The notes: a model not told the origin generated them from the sequence alone. A stretch of 64,000 bases of DNA from Trichostrongylus colubriformis (GCA_963978905.1 OZ022257.1:16883664-16947663), one strand, 5' to 3'; counted from the first letter of the stretch, positions 10,915 to 22,516 are shown. Numbers and translations: made by a program.

Positions 10915-11235
10915 TCATGTGATTAGTTCAAGAGAGTCGCGCAGCTCATATCTGTCATTTATTTCTGGGGATAACATCCCTATTTCCAGTGCCTCGAGCA
11001 ATTTCCTTTTCACCGTGTTTTCAATGGAGCGGTGCAGTACTCTGATGACAAGGGTAGGAAGCGCTTGGCAGGCATGCTTTTGAGTCTTATGCCTGGCGAA
11101 ACTAGTACTATTTGGATATGAAGTAGAATTTTGCAACGTCCTGCGATGTTCGTTCGGTCGCATTATGTAGGGCCTTTTTGTTGTCTCCCACGTATTTTTT
11201 GCCTCCCAGACATACATAGTGTTTTTTCTGCCCAT
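10915..11235 (-). pseudogene. Probable Penelope-like element tail (C-terminal fragment)
   Basis: A minus-strand frame contains KRKLLEALEIGMLSPEIN, which resembles the segment after the GIY-YIG nuclease in Penelope-like elements (compare AKKVLGAFWI..NPSMNNR in the copy at 49430-50005). An inverted, diverged copy of the same DNA lies at about 11940-12125, so two tails face each other around a Tc-like insertion. RT and nuclease parts are missing. The family call is moderate; the repeat relation is clear. Confidence 0.5.
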
Positions 11236-11254
11236 ATTCCTGACATACTATGTA

Positions 11255-11757
11255 CAGTAGCGCGCAAAAGTCTTCGGCCAAAACTTTTATGTCATAACTT
11301 TTTTTCTACTTGACCAAATTTGGCAAAATTTTAATAAGGTGCCTGAACCTATTGTCAGCATTTCTTTCTACTCGAGTGCCGCTCGACTCTTTTCATGGTT
11401 TTTTGCAAGAATTTACTACAAGACCACCGAAAAAAAAAGTAAAAGGCTTCGTCAAGAAAAACGGCTTTCTTTACAAAAACAAAACGAGCAAGCCTCAGAG
11501 AACATTGATATTTTGTAGAAAGACCACGACTTTTGATGACAGCGGCACAGCGGGACGGCATAGGGATGGCATTCTAAAAACAAAAGTTGCATTCAACCTC
11601 GTAACTTACACCGTTAAGCGCCAAAATAGTATATAAAGTATGCAGTGTCTCTAAATACAACATACTAAAATTTCTCAGATCGGTCCAGTCGCAAAAAAGT
11701 TACAAGTGAAAAACCCGAGTGATAAACCATTTGGCCGAAGACTTTTGAGCGCTACTG
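11255..11757. mobile_element. Tc1/mariner-type non-autonomous element, 503 bp
   Basis: Terminal inverted repeats begin CAGTAGCGCGCAAAAGTCTT on the left and CAGTAGCGCTCAAAAGTCTT on the right strand, about 27 bp with one mismatch. They are flanked by TA at 11253-11254 and 11758-11759, the target duplication of the superfamily. The interior has no recognisable transposase. It is inserted between the two inverted Penelope-like fragments. Confidence 0.85.
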
Positions 11758-11939
11758 TATGTTAGGATACAACAACGAACGAAAAGGCCCTTTTTCAAAC
11801 GATTGGAAAAACATCGCAGGGCCTTGCAAAATCCTAACATGTATGTCAGGATTTTGTCAGGATTAAACATAGTGTCAGGAATGTGGGCAAAAATAAATGG
11901 GATGAACGAAAAGACTCCTCTTCAAACGGCATGACGAAC

Positions 11940-12125
11940 ATCGCAGGGCCTTACAAGGTCCTCCATCATAGTGAGCAGTAGCTTCACTGGGCGGAAGCGC
12001 TCCCCACTTCTGTCGTTAAAGTACTGCACCGCTCCATCGAAAATACGGTAAAAAGGAAACTTCTCGAGGCTTCGGAAATAAGAAGTTAATCCCCAAAGAT
12101 AAATGGCAGAGACAAGCTGCGCGAC
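11940..12125 (+). pseudogene. Inverted copy of the Penelope-like tail
   Basis: The reverse complement matches 10925-11090 through blocks such as GGAGCGGTGCAGTACT and GCCTCGAG, with substitutions and small gaps. A further block (ACATCGCAGGGCCTT) occurs in direct repeat at about 11812 and 11938, and inverted near 11140. The structure is consistent with rearranged Penelope-type ends. Confidence 0.5.
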
Positions 12126-13399
12126 TTTCTTGAACCATCCACATGACCAGAGTGTTATGCACTGTGGAATGAGTGGGATACCAAACGCCGCCACAGTCGT
12201 GGTACGTCTGCCCTACTTAAAGGTTAAATCAGGCGTCAGCCAATTCTGCTCCACTACCAGGGATTTCCACCGAGGCACTAAGGATAGTGATCCCGTGGCA
12301 GCAGCATGTCGGTGTGGTACAAATGAACCGGAGCGTCTCTAAAATAGACTCTCCCAAAAAGATTTGATTTGTACCATTCCAGGCTTAGAAACGCGCTAGG
12401 CGCCGAAAGCTTGCCTATAAGGCTCAAAATCCTTTTGCAACCTTTTTTCCAGCCGATTTTGTAAAAACCTTTTTGAGTCTTCTGGAATGAAATTTTGCAA
12501 GTCTCGTATTGTTCCATACATATTTATATAAGCTTTTTTTGATTATTTTGAAATCCGAGGTGCTATGTAATGTACTTATAAATTTGCCTACCTTAACTGG
12601 AAGGCTGATATGTGTTCGTCCGTCCTGCTCGCCCTTACTCGGATCTGTTTGAACTTTTCACCAAGTATCCACGCGGTAAGGAACACACCCAGTAAGCCTT
12701 TAACTCAAAGGAAATCAAGCGATATTGGAATTGAAGCTGAAGAATACAAAATATCAAGCATTTAAGGCACAACACGTCGACATGCTGAAAAGCTCAGGAA
12801 GAGTGAATCGAAATAGCTCCGCCCGGAGCGTCCGCCGCGGACTTGTTATCTGTATGACCCGATTAGGACATCCAGTTGATCCCTTTTTTAGATGAGTCAA
12901 GCCGCATCGATGCGCGGAGAAAATAGGTTCTGTCTGCCCTAAGAAGTTCACATCTCTTCTTCGTCAGAAGAGCTAACTCAGATGATGACTAAGCTCCGAG
13001 AGCTGAAAACAACAAGTTTCATTATTCTTATCTATCAAGCTCAGTATGCTGTTATACATATTGTCTTTTTTCGCCGTTCGCCGTTGTCCATTGCCATCGA
13101 TATTGGATATATTCGTCGTCGTTATCCTTGCCATTGAGATTGATACGCACATATAGATATATTTAGCAATAATAGTCGTCGAAAATATAGAAGTCACTAT
13201 TCAACATTTGAGGAGAATACCTAAAAGCAAAATCCAGAATTAAAATCCAGGAAAAAAATCCAGATAGATTAAATTGCATTCATCTGCACAATAAATAGAA
13301 AACAAAAGGTTGTGGACTTCACGACTCTCCCCATCAGCGAGCGTTTTGCTTGGTTATTAGGTCTTCATAGAAACAGATACGCTCCTGGAGTGCCTTCGC
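12126..13399. other. Unrecognised DNA between retroelement pieces
   Basis: This is where protease, reverse transcriptase and RNase H of Bel/Pao copy A would be expected if the copy were complete. I find no recognisable motif of these domains in any frame. It is either deleted and replaced, or too decayed to read. Confidence 0.35.
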
Positions 13400-13680
13400 T
13401 CGCGCTTCCATCTCGGCCTTTCTATTTGGCACAGAGCGAAATGGTGGGCCTTTTTGGAAAGGAATCTATCAAATGTCGACTCGCAAAGCCAGAAACAGTG
13501 CCTACAGGTCTTTTCTTGCAGGTACCGCCGCAAAGTTCGAGACATGCGAGGCAACGACCATGCCCTTTGATGTCTACCCGCTTTCCTGCGTCCACCACCA
13601 CCGCACAATAATCGCGATAATGTTCATTCTCCGCGCTGCGAAAGTGGCAAGGATTTGAGGTTCCGAGTAGAGGATCCCTT
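13400..13680 (-). pseudogene. Bel/Pao gag zinc-knuckle remnant (copy A)
   Basis: The minus-strand translation gives CHF followed by EHYRDYC, then GRCLACLELCGGTCKK and a ..GFASRH.. segment. The spacing of Cys/His resembles the clustered zinc knuckles at the C-terminus of nematode Bel/Pao Gag. At least one in-frame break is present. It lies to the left of the pogo-like insertion; the upstream part of the same gag probably lies on the other side, at 15666-16244. Confidence 0.6.
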
Positions 13681-13842
13681 CTCAGAGCGCGAACGGGAAA
13701 ACTATTATCTCCCAGCGTGACCTATGGTCTCGAGCCGCATCACCATCAATCGCAAGACGTCCATCGAAGGCTGGTTGACCAGTGATTCCCCTTCTGACAC
13801 AGCTTTGATCTCGAGAGCCAAGGGCTCTGTTTTCTGCAATTA

Positions 13843-15495
13843 CCCTAAAGTCTGATAGATAAGTCCGCCCGTGCGCGGTGTCGCGCGCGGGACAAGCGAC
13901 TGCAATCTTCAAGGAACCAACCAGGGATGAAGGAAATTGAGAGCTATGATTTGTGGATTGTATTAATAACGAGTTTATATTGTATTGTATATTGTATCTG
14001 TCAATACAAAAGCGAGTAGCAAGTAAAGTTGGGGTCGTAAGAAAGGTGAACAAGGAAACTTCACAGTTGGCAGAGGAAAGTGAACGGATGAGAGGAGAAT
14101 TGTTGTTCGACGGGGTTTCAATGCAACGATGGTTTGAGTGATGAAATAGCGGTTGAATAAAAACTTTTCTTTATTCCTGATATGACCCAACAAAAGCTAT
14201 TAGGTTGTCCTGAAAGTTCCGGAACACCCCGACCACTTTTTTTCAAATTTATTTCTTTACAACATAAACACATTTCAGCTAACAAGATATTCACCATTAC
14301 TATCTATCACCTTCTGTCATCTATCCGGAAGCTTGCCAATCCCATCCGCCCAGAACTGTTGGGACTGCCTCGCGAAGAAACGCTCGACCTCCATCTCGAT
14401 GTCGCGCTGCTTTTTGAGCTGTTTCCCCTTTAGGAAGTTCTGTAGAGGGGCGAACAGCTGGTAGTCAGACGGTGCGAGGTCGGGGCTATATGGAGGATGC
14501 GGTAGCACTTCCCAGCCTAGCGTCGCCAAGGTGTCCCGGGTGAATGTTGCCAGATCGGCTGTCGGATTGGGCATGGGGTGTCCGAGTCGAGAGCACTTTC
14601 CGGTATCCCAGCCGAGTGAGATGCTGATCGACTGTGGTGTTCCCACAACGGAGTAGCAGGGCTACTTCACGTGTGCTTGCCGTGGGGTTCTCCTGCACAG
14701 TTCTCCTAAAAAGCTGATCGTCAGCTCAGATGGACGGCCACTGCGTTGCTGATCTCTCAGGGCTATATCTTCAGAACGGAAGCGGGTGAACCAACGGTGG
14801 ATAGTTGTGCTTGCTCCACATGCGACGCTGATTATTTGGACCACTTCCCTTATGGAACTCCCTCGGCAGAACTCGTAGAGGTACAATGCTCGGAGTGACG
14901 TCTCGTCCATTTCGAGCTCTATTCCTTTTGTGGATAGGCGCGAATCCTTATATGCCCATGGCATGGATCGTTCCTCAAAGTCAATCGACAAATGCCCTGG
15001 TTATCCATTGCGGGAAGGCCCGAAAACCCTTGTCTGCCAAGGTGTTCCGGAACTTTCGGGACAGCCTAATAGATATACCAAAAGCGGCATCAGGAAAAGG
15101 ATGAGCTACGGAGAAGTAGCTGCTTCAGTTTGCGACAGTTTCTATTCAACTTCTGAGGAGACGATTATCGATAGCTTCCTAAAGGCCTTGTACCAAGAGT
15201 CATTGTTAGATGAGATGTGTGAGAATTTTAATGGCATGAGCGATCGTGACGATGAAATGGAGATTGCGTAGAAAATTCAAGATGAATGATCATTGTTACA
15301 CGGGTTAAACGAAGATTTTGATACGTGGAATTTTTAGATATTAGAAATGAAGCAGAATAAACAATTTCTTCAATTCTGTCGTTCTTAATGATGAAGAGTG
15401 CATCGCGATCCTGTGTTCCTTGAAGATTGCGCCTGCGTTTGCCGCTGCCGCCAGCGACACCGCGTGCGGGCGGACTTATCTATCAGACTTTGGGG
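13843..15495 (+). mobile_element. pogo/Tigger-like element carrying a nested mariner
   Basis: The terminal repeats match: left CCCTAAAGTCTGATAGATAA, right (reverse complement) CCCCAAAGTCTGATAGATAA. They continue into a shared subterminal block with CCGCCCG and GCGGTGTCGC, and are flanked by TA at 13841-13842 and 15496-15497. The right half encodes (+, ending 15271) a tail with MSYGEVAASVC and SEETIIDSFLKAL, resembling the C-terminal end of CENP-B/pogo-type transposases. The DNA-binding and catalytic domains are absent. A second copy at 24011-24647 shows the same flanking blocks without the mariner. The element sits within a Bel/Pao gag. Confidence 0.75.
14200..15069 (-). mobile_element. Mariner deletion derivative nested in pogo-like element
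   Basis: The 870-bp element has about 30-bp inverted ends (TTAGGTTGTCCTGAAAGTTC against TTAGGCTGTCCCGAAAGTTC), flanked by TA at 14198-14199 and 15070-15071. On the minus strand the N-terminal helix-turn-helix part (about 14913-14662, with RFRSEDIALRDQQRSGRP) and the C-terminal part (14646-14317, with the PYSPDLAPSDYQLF signature and ending WADGIGKLPDR) survive. The middle, including the HDNARPH aspartate region, is deleted, so no active enzyme can be made. The site without the insertion can be compared in the pogo-like copy at 24200. Confidence 0.9.
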
Positions 15496-15665
15496 TAGTA
15501 TGATGTGTTATCGCAAACCTCGGCCACCATCTTAATAGTAATATAATCATTTATGCGCAACTCCGTTACCTGCTTCCTTTCGTTCGTGCTGGATCCCTCT
15601 GATCTTCTCAAATTCTCGTCAGAATTACCTCTTTGGACACGTCACGGTTCTCGGCAAGGTCGTGA

Positions 15666-16244
15666 TCACTGCGCATCGAGGCTGACGTTGGTGACTACAA
15701 GGATCTCCTTCTCTGCCCTCCAATGCCTGAGTCTGTTGAACACGTCCTCGAATAGGTCCGTGTGCTTATCGATCCCCTGTGAAAATTTTGTATGGCTGAG
15801 GCTTCCCTGATTTGCCCCTCGCGGCTCCGCTGCTGAGATCACCAGTCCGCTCTCTTGTCCGCAGAGACCGCTCTCGACATTTTGCCATTTTCTCATACGA
15901 GCGTCTACGAACATGTACGTTGTTTCCAAGCGCACGAGGTGCTTTCTCAGCGAAGATGCTCTGAGGACAAGACTGTGATAGGTTGTAACCAAGTCTCCCA
16001 CTCCGTATTCTTCGTGAGGGGACGGTGTTTTGACGTGCTCGATGTCGTTCTGAATCTCCGATGCCTCTCGATCTCGGTTTTCCATTTCTTTTCTCAGCAC
16101 CACCAGGTCACATTCTAGCCGCTCAGAGATCATCTGCGTGCTCTCAGTCCTCTGTCGAGTGCTTCCGATTCTTCCGATGCGGTCCGACATTACTCTGAAA
16201 ACTGATTTACTATGTATTCTACGGAATTTTACGCTAGCTTCCAA
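15666..16244 (-). pseudogene. Probable Bel/Pao gag N-terminal/middle part (copy A)
   Basis: A 192-codon open frame, with an internal Met at 16190 as the likelier start. It is charged and Glu/Arg-rich with helical, coiled-coil-like stretches in the first half. It is followed on the same strand, after the pogo-like insertion, by the gag zinc knuckles at 13680-13400. I recognise no family motif in it; the gag assignment is from position and composition. The 3' end is cut near the insertion. Confidence 0.4.
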
Positions 16245-16375
16245 CTCATTTCTGATTTCGATAACTGTACGCGATGCGATAGAGGAGACGTTGTCGTAGA
16301 AACTTGGCTCCTGGCCCTATACTGGTGATTTTTGGGATGACCAGTCGATCTCCTGTGGCGACATGCTCCTGCGAT

Positions 16376-18460
16376 TTACCAACAGGGACGAAACATCAAG
16401 AAAATTGGTCTTATGAGCATGCCAAGCGTCGCCCTCGTTGTCAAAATTTGTTGACCAAACAGCGTGAATGTTAGGTATGTAAGTTCTGTTTTATGACGAG
16501 ATTTATGGCTACTACTAGTACTGCCTTGTATCGTTGAAGGTAGACTTGCGCTTTGTGCCAAAGATCAGGCAACTCAAATTCTGAGAAAGTCACGTTGTCC
16601 CCGTTCACCAATCTCGAGAGCAAATCTTGCATAAAATAGGAAAATTTCAGAACTCCACTTATTTCGAAGGAGTTTTCTACCTTCCCACAAGCGATGGTGC
16701 AGCCATGATAGCTCTGCGTAGCGTAGATGAAATTTCATCGATGTGATAGTACCTTCTGGAGAGCAGGGAACAGGGAATGTAGCCTCTAGGCATACTATCT
16801 GTGCTTGTGTTCCTTTGCCACTCTTACACGTCATTTGATTCTGTCCCTTTTGCGCACTTGCCTCAGCCTACCGAAGGTCCAACGGATGCCGTTCAAATTC
16901 CATTGTCTATCATAATCTTGGTCTTAAACTGGTTACATACGAAAACGATTATCCGCAGTCACCGTGTTCGCCACCGTCGCTTGAACCTTTCCTTCTGGCG
17001 ATTGCTCAAAAAACAGGAAAGGGCGTACCACTGATAGCCTATTATGCATATTGTCGAGCCACGTCGAAATGTCTATCTCATTATATTTACAGTTTGCCGT
17101 AGTTTCTGCTGGGAAACAAGTACAATCCTCGACTACTAAGCATAAGAGAGGTTCAGCCTCCTCATACGGAGTCGGTGCTACCAACAGAGAACTTAACGTC
17201 ACTGTGAGAGAGTTCCATTCAAGAGAAATACTGGGTCGCAATGTTGCTGAGAGATGTAGACGATTCGCTGCGTGGATTTGTTTGGAAAAACTGAACTTTC
17301 GGCGCTTCGCTCCACCAGGAGCATAAAATATTTTGTACACAAGTGAAGTTCGCGGCTTAAGGTAGATACAGGCAGATACAATAGACTAGACAGCCTAAAC
17401 TCAAATAAAAGCAATTACACCCTGGGTCCCCATAGAATTCGACGCTTGCTGTGTTCCGAAAGAATTTTTCACCGTGCTAGAGTTCTTCTACAAAGCTTGA
17501 ACTGTTTATCGCTGCACACTTTTCACCCGTACAGGATCCAGCGTGTGGACATCGTTTGCTGTTAATTAGGTGGTATGTAAGTAATGTTGCGCGTACACAT
17601 CTCTATTTCTTTTTCACAGGTAAGAATCAAGTTTCCCTATGAAGCGCGTATCTCATGGATGACTGATCCATCCTTCACCAGTCTTAAACACGCCTCTCTT
17701 CGGAAAGGATTGAGTTTATTGACCTCTGAAAGCTTGATAACACAATCCTCTGTTCCGCTGTTGTTTGAAAACAGGATGAACAGCTTGTCAAATAGATGTA
17801 CCTGTTGACAGCTCATAGCTCCCGTTACTATAATGGATTACTAAATTGCGAAATGATCGGCAGAATAGAGAGTATTTCCACAGTGTCGCGATGTTATCTG
17901 CGCTGTCTTATCCTTAATCTCCAGAAAAAGATTACCTTATTGCAAGCACGTTGTACTGCTGTACTGGCCATCTGTCGACAAAGCCATCGAATTAGAAATA
18001 CGATAGTGATAGGAACGTAGAGGGAGACATAGCACCCAGTGAGTATTAGGTATATAACAACCGTTGCCCACACTGAACAGCACTCTGGGTTGAATATCAA
18101 AGCCGAACAAAGAGTGCAATCAACATTATCGCAGAAGGGTTCTGCCGCGCACAAGGTGTCAATTACCGGGTAGAGTCGTCACCCATGTCACCTTATGTTG
18201 CTGCAAAAGCACGTGCGGAGGGAATCTCACAAATTCTCGAGGCTTACGATTTTGATAGACGAGCAAAAGTATCCTGCGCACACTTCCACCGGAAACGCAA
18301 CGAATACCTCTGGAGATCTCTGTTCCGTTCCGTCTCTCGTATGCGAGAATGGTACTTGTAAAAAAAAGATGAAACAAACAGTCCTAGAACTATTGTCGCA
18401 GTTGTTACCAAATGGATAACCCTGTTTCCGCCTGAAGAGCCTGCTTCCTTCGTCAAACGA
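16376..18460 (-). pseudogene. Envelope-like gene remnant of Bel/Pao copy B
   Basis: In Bel/Pao elements that have one, such a gene follows pol and resembles class II fusion glycoproteins of the phlebovirus G2 type. Here the minus strand shows a Cys-rich segment followed by a hydrophobic membrane-spanning stretch (about 18130-18000). It then shows a Cys-containing ectodomain-like block with WLDNM and RPFLFF (about 17120-16990), and a TCKSG..C..PCSPEG block near 16830-16740. Several frame changes and stops separate these blocks, so it is broken. The comparison with the G2-like family is from remembered conserved spacing, not a search. Confidence 0.55.
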
Positions 18461-18559
18461 GTGTTGTGCTGACGTAAATTGTGTCGATGGGGAACCTGGT
18501 GGGTTTCCTGTGAAGACCGAGCAATGTCATTGTTTGCCTTGTCATCAGCCTACCTAGCC

Positions 18560-20820
18560 TATATTCCGTTACCTCTTCTTCTTCTAATTCTGATAGTATC
18601 AACAAATTGATGAGTCGTCGAATACGCTCCATCCTTCCCATCTTCCTAGAATGTCGCGGAAGTACATCGTCATGATGAAGTACCAAACTACGCTTTTTCG
18701 GAGCTGATGCTCCGGCTCGTTTTTCGCCGACATGAAGTCTATGTTTTTCCCGCAGAGCTGTCAGGTATTGTGTTCTCCGAATATGCTAGAATTTCTCCAT
18801 GTGTACACAAGAGCTCTTCAAAGTCTTAATAGCCGGATCTTAGTGCGAAGGGATGGAATAACGCCAGAGGGCAGATAAGATGATGCGTCTTACTCTGAGC
18901 TATCGAAAGGAAACGATACTTTAACTTCGTTCTGCACAAAATCTATGGCCGAAGAATAGTAGTCTGATCAAATGATGAGTCCGAGTAGAGAAGAGGTCTG
19001 GTATTCGACAGTGCTTCGATTTCTGTTACGGTCAACAGCTCTTCGAATGAAAGTACAAATATTCCTACCGCTTCGACCACATGCGATTTTACCGACTCAA
19101 CACGGTGGCGACCGCGCGTTTTTTCACGTGTCTGCCACGTGGGACATCGCGCGCTCGCCTTGCCGAGAATTGCGTCCCAGCACTGAGGTTTTGATACCAC
19201 CTTTCCAAACCCGCTGAATTTCGCGCGTACCTTGAGCGCTATTACAAAGTAGTGGGCGCTGCAAAACTTTAGATATCCCTCGAGAACCTGAATAAGAGAT
19301 TATTGCATGGTAGTGATGGGAAGTGTTAACCAGGTGATGAGCATGTGAAAAAGTCGACGTCTCGCGAGTATAAATATCTTGACTAAGAATTGAATGGCCA
19401 CAAATATCCCAACTGACTGTGGATTCCTGCGACGACTTCACAGAACTGAATGCTAGTTTTAACGATCTGCTGATCGACAGCGATGATAACGAACCTGTGC
19501 TAGACGACGATACAGTGCATGAAAAAAACTAGATACCCTTGTGCATGTTGATCAAAATTCATTATTTGAGGAGTTCAAATCAGTTGAAAAAAGGAATTTT
19601 CTGTGCTGCATCCCACCATTGGGACGCATTGTCCTACGCGGCAGAAAACGTGCGTGCCAGCATTCGGACGCAATGTCGCCAACATGTTAGTTAACATCTC
19701 GTTGAATCTCCTTGTAAGAGAGCGTACGGTGTTATATGTTGCCAGATGATCTCTCCGTCACTCAACTCATGAGCTATTGCCGGATCACTACGCGCTGCTT
19801 CCACACTTTCTCTGATTATTTCTTCGCCTAAGAGGAATGATGGAGCATTGTCGCTCGTTATTGTCGCAGAAACTCCTCTTCGACCGAAAATCTTCTGATA
19901 CGTGCAAGAACGCCACGATGGACAAGTCAGAGACGAGGTCTTGTCAAGCGAGTCATGCAAGCCACTAACGCTCTGTAGCACTTGCACTGCGTCGTGGGCG
20001 GGGATTTTACGGATAGTGACCCAATGTGATCTAGACCTACATACTCGACTGGACGAGAAGTCACTATATTTACGAAGGCAAAGCCCTCTGCCGGGAATAT
20101 TTGTAGGGCGGATCGTTAATCTTTCGGCAGATTAAGCATTCCCTAACATAATTCATCACTTGCGCCCGCAACTGCGGTATACAAAATTTTTGACGTATGC
20201 CAGCCATCGTGTGGTTGACACCCGGGTGTCCCTTTCGATGACAGTCTGCTATAATCATTTTCGCTAGCAAGGTTTTGAAGCACGAGAACAACTCGCTTTT
20301 CCCCATACCGAAGAATTATCTGAGTGCGACGGGCCTGATGTGGAATTTCGTGGGCTTCATCTAGTTTTCTGAATGAATCTTAGAGCGTATGCTATGATCC
20401 TCTTTGCGTGAGTTAGCGTATTCGCTTGTTTGTGCGAGAAAAGCTCGCGATCGTTATCAGAAAAGGAGCTATTCGTCCGAACTGTTGCAAGACCTATAAC
20501 GCTGTCAAAATATCGCCGTCAATTTTCACAGGTAGCGTAAACGAGTTGAAGTTACTAGGGAGCGAGTGAGTGTACCGATTCCCGGAGAGACGTGGGTTCC
20601 GTCCGCCACTTATGGTTTTGGGATTCTGCGGCGTTCATACCTCTAGCCGCGTAATCAGCAGGGTTGGCCTGAAGAACGTGAGCGAATTCTAGCTTATTTA
20701 CTTCGCTCAGATGATGGGCAATTTCTCGAACCTCTCTGGTCCGGTTCTCTACCATCCTCCCTTTCTCCTTCTCAAAGGAACCTCAAATCCAATTAAAGAC
20801 TATTTCCGAGCCGGAAAAGA
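18560..20820 (-). pseudogene. Bel/Pao pol remnant: RNase H end, integrase, DUF5641
   Basis: SDSEIVFNWI at about 20800 and NRTREVREIAHHLSE mark the RNase H end. HRKGHPGVNHTMAGIRQKFC followed by CLICRK (about 20245-20140) is the H2C2 zinc domain, and TITSDNAPSFL near 19860 is integrase core. The core is then interrupted by the 19101-19686 element and resumes with SFEELLTVTEIEALSNTRPL (19050-18990). TALREKHRLHVGEK and LPRHSRKMGRMERIR near 18760-18610 match the DUF5641 tail. Stops and frameshifts are scattered throughout. Confidence 0.8.
19101..19686. mobile_element. piggyBac-like non-autonomous element inside integrase
   Basis: The ends are inverted: left CACGGTGGCGACC, right (reverse complement) CATGTTGGCGAC. 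They are flanked by TCAA and TTAG, both one step from TTAA, the piggyBac target. A related end at 44126 is preceded by a perfect TTAA and begins CACGTTGGCGACAATGC. Subterminal blocks repeat GTGGGACAATGCGTCCC-type palindromes. It splits the copy B integrase between ITPYALLQG and VKSHVVEAV, which dates it after the Bel/Pao element. No transposase is seen. The superfamily call is tentative. Confidence 0.6.
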
Positions 20821-21564
20821 TATACAAGGGGTACCAAAAAGTAATTTTTTCTCGTGCACTATCAACCCTACTTTAGTCGAACTTCAGCTTCTGACGAGGT
20901 AGTTTCATCAGGGTCAAGCCTCCGTTGAGGAATCCTCAACAGGGGGGTCGTATTTGGTCCGCTAGGAGGGGGGGTCGTAATCGTTGAGGTAGACAGTGAC
21001 CAACAGAATTTCTCAGACTGAGAGTCTAAATTGTAAGGTGAGAAATGATAAAACTGATTAACTGGGTTCGAACCCGAAACTAGTTTAACTCGATCATCAT
21101 GGAAACTTCATGCATGGCGCAATCCGCAACGAAGCCAACCAGTGTAAATGAACCTTTCATTGGTCCGCCGGCACAGAATTCACGTACAGAGACACCTTCG
21201 AAATTGACCGATTAGCCGTGGGAAGCGGCATCTATCCACGGGTATCGCCGTGGATGAATACTCCAAAAACTATAAGTTGAAAAAGGAAAATTAGCTGATA
21301 TGAACTTCTTCCATACCTTACTACGACCGTAAGTACGTAACCTAGTGTTGGCGGCCACTATGTGGACCGGAAAAACGTTTGTATCCATTGAGAAAGTGGA
21401 TGAAATCCTCATGCATGGCGCATCCCACAGAAAAGCTGACCGACGCTTCTCGCCTTTCCACTAGGCCTTCGAGAGCGAAGGATGCATACTGAAAAAATTT
21501 CAGTAACAATGAATCGATTTTTGGGAAGATTCGTGGGAAGATCTCGCAAATTCGACGAAAAAAA

Positions 21565-21945
21565 GGTCCCCTCAACTAGCTTTTCTGAATTTTTCTTGCT
21601 TCGTTTCAGAGGTGTGGCATAGCTCAGGTAGTCATTCGAAAGCAAAAACCTCGCAGACTCTGCTCCACCCAAACGAACTCATATAGTTAAGTTTGAAGGA
21701 AGTTATGGTCATTTGAAGTAAAACACTCCGAAATTCCCCTCAACTGGCCCTCAACTGGCTTCTCTCAAAATAACTTCCTTCGTTTTGAAGATATGGCACA
21801 GCTCAGGTAGTCATTCGAAAGCGACAACCTAGCAGACCCTGCTTCACCAAAACGAACTCATGCGGTTAAGTTTGAAGGAAGTTATGGCCATTTGAAGTGA
21901 AACACTCCGAAATTCCCCTCAACTAACCCTCAACTGGAATTCCAT
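21565..21945. repeat. Two tandem units of about 180 bp
   Basis: Each unit contains GCTCAGGTAGTCATTCGAAA, AACGAACTCAT, GTTAAGTTTGAAGGAAGTTATG and CACTCCGAAATTCCCCTCAAC in that order. The units begin near 21568 and 21748 and differ by substitutions and small indels. A separate block, CATGCATGGCGCA, occurs at 21111 and 21411. Confidence 0.85.
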
Positions 21946-22516
21946 ATCGAGAACTAAGCAACCATTAGGGAAAGCAAGCGGCCAATAGATAGGTCTGAAG
22001 AAGTTATTAGGAAAACAATTTACAGCTGCTTGAAAGATGGGCTCTAGGTAAAGTTTGAAGTGTTTTAATAATGTCGGAATTTAGTATGGGGTGATAATAA
22101 GATAACGCGCTCCAACGCGACCGCTTCGCACGTCGCCCGAAACGGGCGGTCGCCCGTCGCCTGAAACGAAACTTCAAAGGTAACAGTCTTTTGTTTTTGT
22201 TTTTTTGATCGAGAGCCCCTTCTGGATCATTTCTAGACTTGTCCAGTTCTCGTGCCTTCATTATTACTGATTCAGTTCCAGCTAAACCAGCAGCGGGAAC
22301 TGTGGCATACCAGGCGGTAGCACTCCATTTATTGTTAGGTTGATTTTGAAGTTTGCCTTTCTTCCATTACTCCTTAACTCCTACAAGGATGAAACTCTCT
22401 GTTGGTGGACGAATCTCAGTGTTTTCAGTTGGCACTCAGTCTCCTTTTTTTCCAAATCTGGTGTAAGCTGTGTGAGCTTGTAATCGTTGACCTACTCAAA
22501 GTCACAAGACGTAAAA

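Larger units (their letters stand above)
16376..20824 (-). mobile_element. Bel/Pao retroelement copy B, 5'-truncated, with env-like region
   Basis: On the minus strand the order is RNase H end (20820-20550), H2C2 plus integrase (20310-19690 and 19087-18940), a DUF5641-type integrase tail (about 18790-18560), and an envelope-like region (18460-16376). Gag, protease and reverse transcriptase are missing. The 5' edge coincides exactly with the left end of the 20825-23260 element. No long terminal repeats could be identified. Its 3' end lies only about 130 bp from the gag-like frame of copy A, so the two pieces are in tandem with no room for a normal LTR. Confidence 0.75.

Noticed and set aside
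21055..21085. GGGTTCGAACCC resembling a tRNA T-arm
   Set aside because: The T-stem cannot be formed with a 7-base loop, and no A-box, anticodon arm or acceptor stem fits upstream.
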